A stretch of DNA of 64,000 bases from Symmachiella dynata (GTDB taxonomy: Bacteria > Planctomycetota > Planctomycetia > Planctomycetales > Planctomycetaceae), in NCBI RefSeq assembly GCF_007747995.1, contig NZ_CP036276.1, positions 1,355,001 through 1,419,000 on the forward strand. Reading direction: 5' to 3'. The notes under the pieces were generated by a model. It worked only from the letters and a program-made list of their open reading frames with translations. It did not search any database and was not told the origin of the DNA. Below, piece by piece: positions 35,179 through 43,556 of this stretch. Each line of letters opens with the position of its first letter. Positions within the stretch are counted from its first letter, which is position 1. Made by a program: the position numbers and the translations under genes.

Positions 35179-36306
35179 TCAATCCCCACCCGCAAAACGA
35201 ATCACATGCACCGGGGGGAGATGCTCCGATACCGTTTGCCATGACTCTCCCGCATCGCTCGACACCCACAGCGAACCGGTGGTGGAGCCCATCACCAGAT
35301 TGCGACCGGTGGCGTCGACGTCCAGGGCGTGTCGGTAGACCAGGTCGTAGGCATCGGTCGCCGGGAGACCGTCGCTCATGATGATGAAGGATTGTCCGCC
35401 GTCGTCGGTCCGCGTCACGACCATTTTACCGGCGACCGGAATGCGGCATTCGTCTTTCACAGCGGGGACGAACCAAGCGATGTCGGGATTCTGCGGATGC
35501 ACTGCAACGGCAAATCCGAAACCGGACGGTTGCACGCGATCCAGTTCTTGCCATGACTGACAGTCGTCGGTGGTACGAAAGATGCCGTTGTGGTGTTGCA
35601 CCCAAAACGTATCCGGATCAGCGGAGCAATTGACCAACCGGTGCGGATCCTGAACGTTGCCCGCGCCGGCCAATTCGGGGGGCATATATTCGGCCCGCAT
35701 CCCATCGGCGCAAAGGTCCCACGTTTCGCCACCATCGCGCGTGGTCCACACGCCGCCGCAGGAGACACCCACGGTGACGTGCGCGGAATCGCGCGGGTCG
35801 ACACAGACCGAGTGGATGCCCGGATCGTCGTACCCGCCGCCAAACCATTGCAGCCGTTCCGGACGGTCCCACAATGAGCGTAGCAGTTGCCACGACTCAC
35901 CCCGATCGGGAGAGCGAAACAATCCGCCGGGGATCGTTCCCGCCCACAGCACACCCGGTTGATCCGCTCCGGCCGACTCGAGCGCCCAGATTTGTGAAAG
36001 GCTCCATGAGTTGGGCCGTCCTTCTTTCTCTTCCTCCTGCTGTTTTTCCTCAGGCGTCTGCTCAGGGAATTGCGGAGCTGCGATTTCGGTCCACGTCTCT
36101 TCGCCCTGGTTCTGGCGATGCAACTTCACACCAAAGTGCCCGTGATTCAATGCACAATACAAACACCCATCGCGGGCATCATGAAACAGCATCGAGACCG
36201 GCTCGCCAAGGAAATCCCGTCGGGCGATCGTCCAGTCGTCCGCCTCGCTATTCCGGCGGAGGGTAAATAACCCTTTCTTCGTTCCTACGTGCAGGCGATT
36301 ACTCAT
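35179..36306 (-). CDS. Asp-box (BNR/sialidase-like) beta-propeller protein
   Basis: 375 residues without a signal peptide. Five Asp-box motifs are visible: SPDRGESWQLL, TRDGGETWDLC, TTDDCQSWQEL, RTDDGGQSFI and SSDAGESWQTV, so a propeller of five to seven blades. No sialidase arginine triad or catalytic Asp/Glu pair can be recognised. The start MSNRLHVGTKKGLFTLRR is repeated in degenerate form at 37284-37320, a duplication trace. The ATG overlaps the stop of the upstream cupredoxin-like gene, implying one transcript. A binding rather than enzymatic role is my inference. Confidence 0.75.
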   Translation of the reverse strand: MSNRLHVGTKKGLFTLRRNSEADDWTIARRDFLGEPVSMLFHDARDGCLYCALNHGHFGVKLHRQNQGEETWTEIAAPQFPEQTPEEKQQEEEKEGRPNSWSLSQIWALESAGADQPGVLWAGTIPGGLFRSPDRGESWQLLRSLWDRPERLQWFGGGYDDPGIHSVCVDPRDSAHVTVGVSCGGVWTTRDGGETWDLCADGMRAEYMPPELAGAGNVQDPHRLVNCSADPDTFWVQHHNGIFRTTDDCQSWQELDRVQPSGFGFAVAVHPQNPDIAWFVPAVKDECRIPVAGKMVVTRTDDGGQSFIIMSDGLPATDAYDLVYRHALDVDATGRNLVMGSTTGSLWVSSDAGESWQTVSEHLPPVHVIRFAGGD

Positions 36307-37222
36307 GGTCTATTTGTATCTTTTTAAAGGGATTAAAGTTCATGTTTTTACGAAGCTGTTCCAGTGTTAATTTGCAATTGGGCATGTGTGTCGTTTTGCC
36401 CGCCTCGACAGATACATTCACAAATTTCTCGACGTAGTTGATCGTTTCGTGCCAGACCCTCAAACGATGTTTGCCGACCGGCAAGTCGGGAATCGTAAAG
36501 GTGCCATCCTGAGCCGTGACAGCTGCGTAGGGGTGATCCAAGACCAATATCCAGCATGTCGCCATCTCCTCGATGTCGCTTTGGAGGCGGATCGGAGACC
36601 TTTCTGCGCGGCGCGGCGTCCATTTTGATCGCTGCAATGGCATGAGCCACTGGTTGAAGCCCGGTTCGCCTGTCGGAACAATGTGGAAGTTCGCCTGATA
36701 GTTTGGCGATAAGTTTCTGAATTGTATGGTTTGACCGGAATGTACAACACGGCTACGAGGGACAAATCGCGTGAGGCGGGAGACGATGTTGACGTCTTCC
36801 AACTCCTTCTCAGAATGGCGAGGATGAATCGCGTCCGGAGCTTTGCGGAGATAAACAAACGCGTTTTTAATTCCGCGTGTTGATTTGTCGATCATCAACG
36901 TGCGGTTGATCTCGACGCCGATTTGTCGTGCATTGTCGGGATTAACTCTTACGTTACGCTCGACTGCCAGCAACGACCGGGGGCCTGCATAGACCGGAAT
37001 CTCCCCGCGAAAACGATCCAACAGTGGATCGCTGAGGTCGCCCTCAAACACCACGCGGCCGGTCACCGAACCCCATGCGGCTTTGTCGGCAGACGCTGGT
37101 TGTGTTTCGTCAGCAGCTAACAATGCGGGGAGTCCGCAAAGGATGATGGCTGCGGTGAAGCTGGCCAGGGAATCGAATCGCCGATTCGACATTGCGGGGT
37201 CTGTTTTGAGCAAAACGTTCAT
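36299..37222 (-). CDS. Exported cupredoxin-like / carboxypeptidase-regulatory protein, copy A
   Basis: 307 residues with signal peptide (FTAAIILCGLPALLAA). After about 45 residues, SVTGRVVFEGD starts a beta-sandwich; VVHSGQTIQFRNLSPNYQANFHI is the cupredoxin-like strand pair, and the C-terminus (DGTFTIPDLPVGKHRLRVWHETINYVEKF) is the CarboxypepD_reg fold. In planctomycete relatives I know, a CNIHPWM-type copper motif precedes LVLDHPY; here it reads EEMATCWILVLDHPY, keeping Cys but not the His/Met set. Metal binding is thus doubtful. Tandem partner of the gene at 37344. Confidence 0.7.
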   Translation of the reverse strand: MNVLLKTDPAMSNRRFDSLASFTAAIILCGLPALLAADETQPASADKAAWGSVTGRVVFEGDLSDPLLDRFRGEIPVYAGPRSLLAVERNVRVNPDNARQIGVEINRTLMIDKSTRGIKNAFVYLRKAPDAIHPRHSEKELEDVNIVSRLTRFVPRSRVVHSGQTIQFRNLSPNYQANFHIVPTGEPGFNQWLMPLQRSKWTPRRAERSPIRLQSDIEEMATCWILVLDHPYAAVTAQDGTFTIPDLPVGKHRLRVWHETINYVEKFVNVSVEAGKTTHMPNCKLTLEQLRKNMNFNPFKKIQIDHE

Positions 37223-37343
37223 CGGTCACCTTGCCTTTGCTACAACCGTTGCGTCAGCCGCCCGACAAGGCCTGCATGACGAATCTTCGTTCCCACGTGC
37301 AGGCAATCACTCATGGTCTATTCTCGTTAGATTAAGTGGCGAT

Positions 37344-38234
37344 TCAACGTTGATGTTTTTTACGAAGCTTTTCTAACGTCAATTTGCAATTGGGCATGTT
37401 TGTCGTTTTGCCCGCCTCAACGGTTACATCTACAAATTTCTCGACGTAGTTGATCGTTTCGTGCCAGACCCTCAAACGATGTTTGCCGACCGGCAAGTCG
37501 GGAATCGTAAAGGTGCCGTCCTTAGCCGAAATGGCTGCGTAAGGATGGTCCAATATCAGCATCCAAGCTTTCGCTATCGGCCGCATATCACTTTGGATTT
37601 TGATCGGTATCCGTTCCGCACGTCGTGTTTCCCACGCCCTTTGTTTGAACGACTCAAAAAATGAATTGAAACCGGGATTACGGATCGTGTTAACGTGGAT
37701 GTTTGTCGAATAGTTCGGCGATAGGTTTTTGAATTGCACCGTTTGCCCCAATTGTACGATACAGGCACGGGGGACAAATCGCGTGTGGCGGGAGACGATT
37801 GTAACATCCTCTAACTCTTTCTCGGAGTACCGTGGATGAATCGCGTCCGGAGCTTTGTAAAGATAAACAAACGCGTTTTTAATTCCCCGTGTCGCCTCGT
37901 CGATCATTAACGTACGGTTGATCTCCACGCCGACTTGCCGCACAGCGTCGGGATTATCTGGCTCCAATCCCGCTGCCGCCCGTTGCGTCGGCCTCCCTTC
38001 ATAGACGGGAAGCTCTCCGCGAAAACGATCCAACAGTGGATCGGCCATGTCGCCCTCAAACACCACGCGGCCGGTCACCGAACCCCATGCGGCTTTGTCG
38101 GCAGACGCAGGTTGTGTTTCGTCAGCAGCTAACACTGCGGGGAGTCCGCAAATGAGGAAGGCTGCGGCAAGTCCAACGAGCGAATCGAATCGCCGATTCG
38201 ACATCGCGGGGTCTGTTTTGTGCAAAACGTTCAT
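37344..38234 (-). CDS. Exported cupredoxin-like / carboxypeptidase-regulatory protein, copy B
   Basis: 296 residues, paralogue of copy A by tandem duplication: the first 60 residues and the last 80 are nearly identical, the middle (about 160-215) has diverged. The position of the copper-motif cysteine is Ala here (DMRPIAKAWMLILDHPY), so no copper ligand set remains. The C-terminus is KLTLEKLRKKHQR, shorter than in copy A. Strong 5' and 3' conservation with a variable centre suggests a recent duplication followed by selection or conversion; which one cannot be told from one sequence. Confidence 0.7.
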   Translation of the reverse strand: MNVLHKTDPAMSNRRFDSLVGLAAAFLICGLPAVLAADETQPASADKAAWGSVTGRVVFEGDMADPLLDRFRGELPVYEGRPTQRAAAGLEPDNPDAVRQVGVEINRTLMIDEATRGIKNAFVYLYKAPDAIHPRYSEKELEDVTIVSRHTRFVPRACIVQLGQTVQFKNLSPNYSTNIHVNTIRNPGFNSFFESFKQRAWETRRAERIPIKIQSDMRPIAKAWMLILDHPYAAISAKDGTFTIPDLPVGKHRLRVWHETINYVEKFVDVTVEAGKTTNMPNCKLTLEKLRKKHQR

Positions 38235-38265
38235 CGGTCACCTTGCCTTTGCTACAACCGTTGCG

Positions 38266-38535
38266 TCAGCCGCCCGACAAGGCCTGCATGACGAACACTT
38301 CGCTGGCCGGATCGAGCGGATTGCTCAGATCATTGTGATCGCAAATCGGTCGGCTGTCCACAAAAATCGTAATATGCTGTCGCACTCGATTTTGGTCATC
38401 CAACACATAACCCCGCAACCGCGGATTGTCGCGAAACACCGCCTCAAGCGCCTGCCCGAGCGTCACCGCTTCGACATCAACAACCGGACAGTCAAGATGC
38501 CGATTGAGGTTGGCAGTGAAATTAACACGGGGCAT
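38266..38535 (-). CDS. MoaD/ThiS-family ubiquitin-like protein ending in Gly-Gly
   Basis: 89 residues with the beta-grasp pattern: VNFTANLNRH, VTLGQALEAVFRDNPRLRGYVLDD, ITIFVDSRPI, then FVMQALSGG. The C-terminal GG is the residue pair that E1-like enzymes adenylate and thiolate in sulfur carriers. First gene of the operon that continues with the two cupredoxin-like genes and the propeller. No ThiF/MoeB-like E1 or MoaE lies in the window, so activation would need an enzyme elsewhere. Small MoaD-like proteins next to Asp-box propellers occur in other genomes in my memory, but the role is unassigned. Confidence 0.8.
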   Translation of the reverse strand: MPRVNFTANLNRHLDCPVVDVEAVTLGQALEAVFRDNPRLRGYVLDDQNRVRQHITIFVDSRPICDHNDLSNPLDPASEVFVMQALSGG

Positions 38536-38819
38536 TTGAGTGTGACCTTGAGCGGAGCGGCTTGGTGGATTCTGGTTTGCGATTCACCGCGTACTATACC
38601 CCCCGGCCGGCGCGGCGTCACGGTCTTTTTGGGGGAAATTCCAGGGGACGTCGCCGGGCTGCTTGAGCAGAGCCTTTTATCAACGTGCGAAGCTACGGCA
38701 GTCCGGTCATCCCCTGATGCGGCCGACGTTGAGATTGACGGTCACGCGGACCGGGGGTACTTTCAATACGGACTGTTTAAAGAAACAAATATTCTACGGC
38801 ATAAGCGTTCGGACCACGC

Positions 38820-39212
38820 ATGCGAAAGAGCTTTCAATTTACTTACGACGTCATCGCAGGCACTGCTGCCCACCTCATCCTGATGCTGGCTGGCGTTATC
38901 GTGGCGATGATCTGTTTTCGCAAACCGAATGAAGGAGTGCTGCTTCTCATTATGTTTGTGATTGTCCCGTTCACGTGTGCCGGCATGTTCATTGCCCATC
39001 GCGGTGTGCATTTTGCTCGGACCGTCTCACTAGTCTCCGGTGCGGTTGCCCTTCTCGTGCCACCGATCGTCATTGCGGCGTATTGGGATTGGAACTGGAC
39101 TCAGATAGGACCAGATTATCTCGGTACTATTGTAGGGTTACCATTCTCTGTCGTTGGTGCACATTACATCAAACAAACAGCAGTCGCGGATGCTCACCAA
39201 CCGGATAAGTAA
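38820..39212 (+). CDS. Four-helix membrane protein of unknown function
   Basis: 130 residues with hydrophobic helices at about 10-32, 38-58, 66-88 and 98-116. Short loops, no charged motif, no similarity I recognise. Followed by a second small membrane protein gene on the same strand 140 bp later. Accessory region. Confidence 0.5.
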   Translation: MRKSFQFTYDVIAGTAAHLILMLAGVIVAMICFRKPNEGVLLLIMFVIVPFTCAGMFIAHRGVHFARTVSLVSGAVALLVPPIVIAAYWDWNWTQIGPDYLGTIVGLPFSVVGAHYIKQTAVADAHQPDK

Positions 39213-39352
39213 TCCGTTTCGTTGGGCAGCCAGGTTAGAAAATGGTGCACGGAAATCTGGATGTTCGACCAATTTGCAAATGCATGTCACCGATTCGCAC
39301 CTTGTGATTTGACGCTTTCGTCGACAGAAGAGTTTTTGCTCGGAGCTCCGTA

Positions 39353-39763
39353 ATGACAACAGTTGGTTATCCAAAACTCAGGTTGTTGACTTCTGTGCTG
39401 GGCGGTTTGGCGGGCCTAACCGGCATCTTGCTGGTCGCGGTTGCTCGGGACTTTTTCATGCACCGCGAGCCAACGCTGCTGTCGATTGATTACACCACGA
39501 TCGGTTGGGTGTTACGCATTATCGCTGTCTTATGTGGCATCTTGGCGCTGTTAGGTTCATTCTGGGCGCGCCCCGTTACCCGAAAATATGCAATCGGAAA
39601 ATGGTGGTACCGAATCGTCTTCACCATCGCCTGTTGTGCCATCGCTTACGAAATTGCCATCTCGGTTGTGGTTGGGATAATTTTCATAGGTGGTATGGCG
39701 TCCGCCTTCTCCGGTTGCGGCGATTGGGGTGATGGTTTTGATCTCTTCGACTTTGGAGATTGA
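39353..39763 (+). CDS. Small polytopic membrane protein with Gly/Asp-rich tail
   Basis: 136 residues, helices at about 10-32, 46-68 and 84-112. The C-terminus, SGCGDWGDGFDLFDFGD, is acidic and glycine-rich after the last helix. Not recognised. The first of the hairpin-ended repeats begins 20 bp after the stop. Confidence 0.5.
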   Translation: MTTVGYPKLRLLTSVLGGLAGLTGILLVAVARDFFMHREPTLLSIDYTTIGWVLRIIAVLCGILALLGSFWARPVTRKYAIGKWWYRIVFTIACCAIAYEIAISVVVGIIFIGGMASAFSGCGDWGDGFDLFDFGD

Positions 39764-39783
39764 GGACAATTCGTTGCATCACT

Positions 39784-39881
39784 GGGTGCCACTGGCTCTG
39801 CCAGTGTTTTTCGTTTGGCCACAAAAAAATTCGCCTGCTTAAAGTTTGGCTGGGCATGTGACCCAAGAGCACTGGCACCCA
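39784..39881. repeat. Hairpin-ended repeat, copy 1 (diverged)
   Basis: Starts GGGTGCCACTGGCTCTGCCAG and ends in GCACTGGCACCCA, with a middle block TTTTTCGTTTGG. The middle is more diverged than in later copies and the right arm is shortened. Family members follow at 40801, 41787, 47207 and 48286. Confidence 0.8.
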
Positions 39882-39894
39882 CACGGAGGCCAAA

Positions 39895-40137
39895 ATGCAA
39901 TCCAGCTTTGTGTTAATCGACTTGGTCTCACAACGACATGCGGTTCGCAAATACCTGCGTGATTATGATACCGCTGCCAAGTTGGAATGGATCGCAGCGC
40001 ACGGCACGATTCGCACCGTTAATTCAGGCTTCCGAGAAACCTATGCATTCGAGTCCCGACTCGGCTTGACCGCTGGCTTTTTCTTCGACGATTCGGGCGA
40101 CTTTGTATTCTTAGGCGATCACTACACGTTCCAATGA
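39895..40137 (+). CDS. Small protein of unknown function (80 aa)
   Basis: 80 residues, mixed alpha/beta with aromatic-rich C-terminus (GLTAGFFFDDSGDFVFLGDHYTF). Single gene between repeats; no signal peptide. Resembles in size and position the small orphan genes that follow. Not recognised. Confidence 0.4.
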   Translation: MQSSFVLIDLVSQRHAVRKYLRDYDTAAKLEWIAAHGTIRTVNSGFRETYAFESRLGLTAGFFFDDSGDFVFLGDHYTFQ

Positions 40138-40260
40138 CTTTCGTGTGCTGTGATTTGCCAGATGCGGGTGGCCCAGATAGAAACGGAGGCCGTCCTGGGT
40201 GTTTCCTTAGATTCACGTTGCTGGCGGTATCCCGCTGGCAAATAGAATTCGAGCAAAAGT

Positions 40261-40773
40261 ATGGAATTTTTCTTAAATGAATCCTATGCGGCCTTGTTTT
40301 TCGACGAAATGGAAGAATACCAGGCTTTGATTTCCCAATTGACCAATCACTTGATCCGCAATGGACGCAATGTCCACGCCCTGAATAACAGGGCTGTTGC
40401 AAATTGGGAGATTGGAAACGTTGAGGAAGCGAAAGCAGACCTGGAATCTGTTTTGGATATTGGAGCAGACAACCATGTTCCTTATCACAAACTCGGAGAA
40501 ATCTATGAAAAACAGGGTGACCTTGAAGGAGCAATAGCGCTTTATAGCAAGGCAGTCGAGAGATGGCCGTCTGAATCAAGCTGTTATTCAATCAGGGCGT
40601 ACGCTCTTTTTTGTGCAAAGAGATGGGTGGAAGCGATTCCAGACTTCGACAAAGCCCTCGAAATATACGGGGATTGGAAAAAGTGGTACTTGGACAGAGC
40701 AACAGCCAAGGAAAAGATCGGAGATTGGGGAGGTGCAGAAGAAGATCGCCAATTGGCGAGTCAGCTCAAATAG
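40261..40773 (+). CDS. Short TPR protein
   Basis: 170 residues forming at least three TPR units, clearest in VPYHKLGEIYEKQGDLEGAIALYSKAVERWP and YALFCAKRWVEAIPDFDKALEIYG, plus NNRAVANWEIGNVEEAKADLESVL. No signal peptide or membrane helix. Small free-standing TPR proteins act as adaptors; partner unknown. The family of 110-bp repeats flanks it on the right. Confidence 0.65.
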   Translation: MEFFLNESYAALFFDEMEEYQALISQLTNHLIRNGRNVHALNNRAVANWEIGNVEEAKADLESVLDIGADNHVPYHKLGEIYEKQGDLEGAIALYSKAVERWPSESSCYSIRAYALFCAKRWVEAIPDFDKALEIYGDWKKWYLDRATAKEKIGDWGGAEEDRQLASQLK

Positions 40774-40800
40774 CGACAAGGACGTGGTCCCAATTCCGCC

Positions 40801-40910
40801 GGGTGCCACTGGCTATGCCAGTGTTTTTCGATTGGACTCGAAGAATGGCGCACGCTTAGAATGTAGTTTGGTATGCATTTCAAAAGCACTGGCGAAGCCA
40901 GTGGCACCCG
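40801..40910. repeat. Hairpin-ended repeat, copy 2
   Basis: Full form: GGGTGCCACTGGC(T/A)TGCCAG at the left, CACTGGCGAAGCCAGTGGCA at the right, each a hairpin and together inverted; the middle contains TTTTTCGATTGGACTCG, GCACGCTTAGAATGTAG and TATGCATTTCAAAAG. The following base starts the duplicated lipoprotein block. Confidence 0.9.
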
Positions 40911-40939
40911 TGCGTATTTCTTAAAAATACAGGTCTAAA

Positions 40940-41722
40940 TTGTTCAATACACTACGCCATTTCGCAATGATTCTACTGGCCACTCTGACCGGCTGCTCTG
41001 AATCGTCACCGTCAATGCCAGGACCGTCTAACGCGGCATCACAGCCAACGACAGATGTGCGCGGTGATTCGACCATCAATGCCATCCTTGCGAAACTGCT
41101 GCGCGATCACGGATTGGATGCCATGCGTCGTGATGGCTGGATTCTTGTTGATAATCGTCCATCTATTTGCGGCGCTATTGTCCGAGAAATGCAACCATCC
41201 TCGAACGTGACGAGCATTCAAATTGACGTCTATTTGCGAGTCGACCCGGACCGTATTCTCATGGAATCATTCGGTGGAATCGGCCTGACAAAAGACGAAG
41301 CCATTACCGACGGCATTCAGAACTTCGTGGCGAACTCATTCCATGTTCTTCTGTCGGCGTTTTATCGCGATGGCGATGATGATCAGGTCGAAACAGAACA
41401 ATGGGACATCAATGGCCAATCCAGGCGCGTGACTGTCGGAAACATGGGTGTCCGTGGCACTGTGCCAAATCCTGATGAGCCACCAACCGCATGGTTCAAG
41501 GCCCTCGAATCCCATATTAAGGCATCCTCGCTGCCACCCGGTACACACTGGGTCCGTTGCTACTATTCCCAAATGCAAAACCAACCAACTGCCCTTGAAG
41601 TACTACTTGACAACGGTGATTGGGGTGCAGTCCGGTCCGAAATGTTACAGGTAAACTGGCCCCAAGGCGAAGACTTTTACAGTGTTCGCGTCTTCCTGGT
41701 TGTCCAAGACAGCGAAGGGTGA
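40940..41722 (+). CDS. Lipoprotein resembling DUF6348, copy 1
   Basis: 260 residues. Lipobox LLATLTGC with Cys near residue 19. Start is TTG at 40940; the internal ATG at 40967 would leave a shorter but still usable signal. The core has EAITDGIQNFVANSFHVLLSAFYRDGDD and LPPGTHWVRCYYSQM...TALEVLLDNGDW, which recall DUF6348 from memory. Predicted to sit in the membrane facing outwards. An almost identical copy lies at 47440, in a block of about 0.98 kb repeated with one single-base length change. Confidence 0.6.
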   Translation: MFNTLRHFAMILLATLTGCSESSPSMPGPSNAASQPTTDVRGDSTINAILAKLLRDHGLDAMRRDGWILVDNRPSICGAIVREMQPSSNVTSIQIDVYLRVDPDRILMESFGGIGLTKDEAITDGIQNFVANSFHVLLSAFYRDGDDDQVETEQWDINGQSRRVTVGNMGVRGTVPNPDEPPTAWFKALESHIKASSLPPGTHWVRCYYSQMQNQPTALEVLLDNGDWGAVRSEMLQVNWPQGEDFYSVRVFLVVQDSEG

Positions 41723-41786
41723 GAAAGCGATGTAGCGAAGCGTGTGGCCCAGATAGAATCTGACTAAAGGGGGGCGGCTGCGCCAG

Positions 41787-41895
41787 AGTGCCACTGGCTC
41801 TGCCAGTGTTTTTCGATTGGACTCGAAAAATGACGCACGCTTAGAATGTAGTTCGGCATGCATTTCAATAGCACTGGCGAAGCCAGTGGCACCCG
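41787..41895. repeat. Hairpin-ended repeat, copy 3
   Basis: Same structure as copy 2, ending in CACTGGCGAAGCCAGTGGCA. It forms the right edge of the first duplicated lipoprotein block; copy 5 plays that part for the second block. Confidence 0.9.
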
Positions 41896-41910
41896 TGCGA
41901 GACAAAAAAG

Positions 41911-42252
41911 ATGATCAGACTGCAAGAGGAGATTATTGAGAGTCGTCCTGGTTTCCATCGCGCGTCGTTTCCCGAAGTTGGCGGCGAATACGAACTGACT
42001 ACCTCGTGGCCAATGGCGCAAGCGTTTGGCGAGTTTGACGGAATCGACTTTTACTTTCGTGCCAAGTATGGTGCATGGGAGTTCGAAACGGAAAACAAGC
42101 AGGGCCACTCGTTCCCCAATGAACATCCGAACTACTTCGTTAGTCGCGGCACGTATGACGAGAAGAAACCGAACGTCTTTTCCAATGAGTGGTCGCTGCG
42201 AATTTTACGAAAGTGTTTCGTCGAGTTCTGGGGCCCGCCTAGGACCGTATAG
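41911..42252 (+). CDS. Small protein of unknown function (113 aa)
   Basis: 113 residues, beta-rich and aromatic (FGEFDGIDFYFRAKYGAWEFE, HPNYFVSRGTYDEKKPN). No signal or membrane helix. Stops 10 bp before the next gene, so both may be one unit. The style (small, soluble, aromatic, single-copy in an array of orphans) is like immunity-type proteins, but no family is recognised. Confidence 0.4.
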   Translation: MIRLQEEIIESRPGFHRASFPEVGGEYELTTSWPMAQAFGEFDGIDFYFRAKYGAWEFETENKQGHSFPNEHPNYFVSRGTYDEKKPNVFSNEWSLRILRKCFVEFWGPPRTV

Positions 42253-42262
42253 CCAATCACCC

Positions 42263-42814
42263 ATGAGCGATGCCTACCAACGTCAACTACGCGAAAAGTT
42301 GGAGCAACTTCCATACTCCGACGCACCCGCTCCGTGGCGTCTTGTGGGGGGCTCATCGATTGGTGGGCTCACTGAGGTGGGGTACGCGGATGGCACTGAC
42401 GATCTTCTGGTCGTTTCCTCGCAAGGCCGAGGCGTTTTTGATTGCCTCACTGGTACACGGATTGCGCGAGATGCTGAGGGGATGTTCCACAATCCAGATG
42501 CTTCCCGCTTGACTGCTCCCGGAATTGGAAAACATGAGTCGACGATTTTCAGGATGGCAGGTTTGTCGGGCGGCGGCCTTGCGGCATCTACCAATGACGG
42601 TTGGGTGCTCCATGTCCTCCAATTGCCATGGCCAATTCACGTTGTGTTTCTGACATCGGAATATCAATACGTTTCCCAGGATGTCGCAAACGTCACGAAA
42701 CTATGCAATGATGAACCGTGCGAGTTTCGAACTGCTGGGTTTTCACCAACGGGACGTTCATTTGTGGTCGCAACGTCCGGAGAAGTGATCATCTATCGAC
42801 GTGATTTGGCATGA
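42263..42814 (+). CDS. Protein of unknown function (183 aa), beta-rich
   Basis: 183 residues from the ATG at 42263; a longer open frame upstream overlaps the preceding gene and is unlikely. Strand-rich with repeats like GTDDLLVVSSQGRGVFDC and RSFVVATSGEVIIYRRD suggestive of a partial beta-propeller or beta-sheet. Ten base pairs behind the 113-residue gene. Not recognised. Confidence 0.45.
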   Translation: MSDAYQRQLREKLEQLPYSDAPAPWRLVGGSSIGGLTEVGYADGTDDLLVVSSQGRGVFDCLTGTRIARDAEGMFHNPDASRLTAPGIGKHESTIFRMAGLSGGGLAASTNDGWVLHVLQLPWPIHVVFLTSEYQYVSQDVANVTKLCNDEPCEFRTAGFSPTGRSFVVATSGEVIIYRRDLA

Positions 42815-42907
42815 TAAGCGCTAGGTGCGTCACGGAAGAAATCGCCATGCTCTGTGGCATGGATGAATCCCCAAAAACGACCGAAAAACTCAACTGAAGT
42901 CAGCGAA

Positions 42908-43240
42908 ATGGCACGCCCCGCGAAGAAACGTCGCTTTCGGTCAATTGTCGTCGATGATGTAAAGTATCAATGGCAATTCGAGGGCGTGCTCGTGGTCTAC
43001 AGTGACAGCGAATCAAGTCGCCGCGGCCAAGCACTTGTTGCTGACTGGGGTTGGGTCGATTGGTTAGAGCCAGAATACCGAGATGCTTTACCTTTCGATC
43101 CGCATATTGTGACTCCCAGCTTTGTGCGATCTGCCATACAATTTGCAGTGACTGCTGGGTGGCAGTCGCACGAATCCGGAATCCCATTCCGGATCACGTA
43201 CCGCCAAGATCAGTTTGAACTTGCACCCGAAGCAACATGA
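42908..43240 (+). CDS. Small basic-N-terminus protein (110 aa)
   Basis: 110 residues from ATG 42908 (an upstream TTG/ATG frame at 42854 adds 18 residues without support). Starts MARPAKKRRFRSIVVDDVKYQWQFE; central WGWVDWLEPEYRD. The N-terminal pattern K-R-R-x-R-x-I-V-V-D-D-V is, as I remember it, found in many planctomycete orphans. Function unknown. Confidence 0.5.
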   Translation: MARPAKKRRFRSIVVDDVKYQWQFEGVLVVYSDSESSRRGQALVADWGWVDWLEPEYRDALPFDPHIVTPSFVRSAIQFAVTAGWQSHESGIPFRITYRQDQFELAPEAT

Positions 43241-43270
43241 TCAATGGCGAGCATACCATTCGCCTGTATC

Positions 43271-43348
43271 CGGCCCGCTAAGTTGCCGACACGTTGCAAA
43301 TCACTCCAGCGGCGGCGCCGCCCCGAAAGAATCTTTCGGGGCCACCCG
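43271..43348. repeat. GCCCGCAAAGTTGCCGACAC repeat, copy 1
   Basis: GGCCCGCTAAGTTGCCGACAC, TCACTCCAGCGGC, and the terminal hairpin CCCCGAAAG-aatc-TTTCGGGG. Other copies: 44516, 47366 (partial) and 49043. Confidence 0.85.
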
Positions 43349-43556
43349 CGTGGCGCTCTCCCCACGGAAAATGGGGCGACAATGTAGCAACCAATAGATA
43401 CAATCCAAGCGACTGCCTGCGCGTGAGGCCGCACGTTTGTGGACTCCAGTGAAGAGGCGGGTAAGTTCTGTTGCCAAGTTATGCGTTCACTGGCCCGATG
43501 GGAACGGAATTCAATGACGCATTCCTGCTTGCGTCCCTATTTACGGATGAATCTTT

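Larger units (their letters stand above)
36276..38295. repeat. Tandem duplication of about 1.01 kb with scar between copies
   Basis: Unit 1 spans about 36276-37283 and unit 2 about 37284-38295. Each holds one cupredoxin-like gene with, at the left, the first bases of the propeller gene and, at the right, the last bases of the MoaD/ThiS gene. In the middle junction (37223-37343) the two incomplete ends meet: CGACAAGGCCTGCATGACGAA from the MoaD/ThiS end joins TCTTCGTTCC-ACGTGCAGGC from the propeller start. Offsets are 1008 bp at the left and 1012 bp at the right. Confidence 0.85.
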
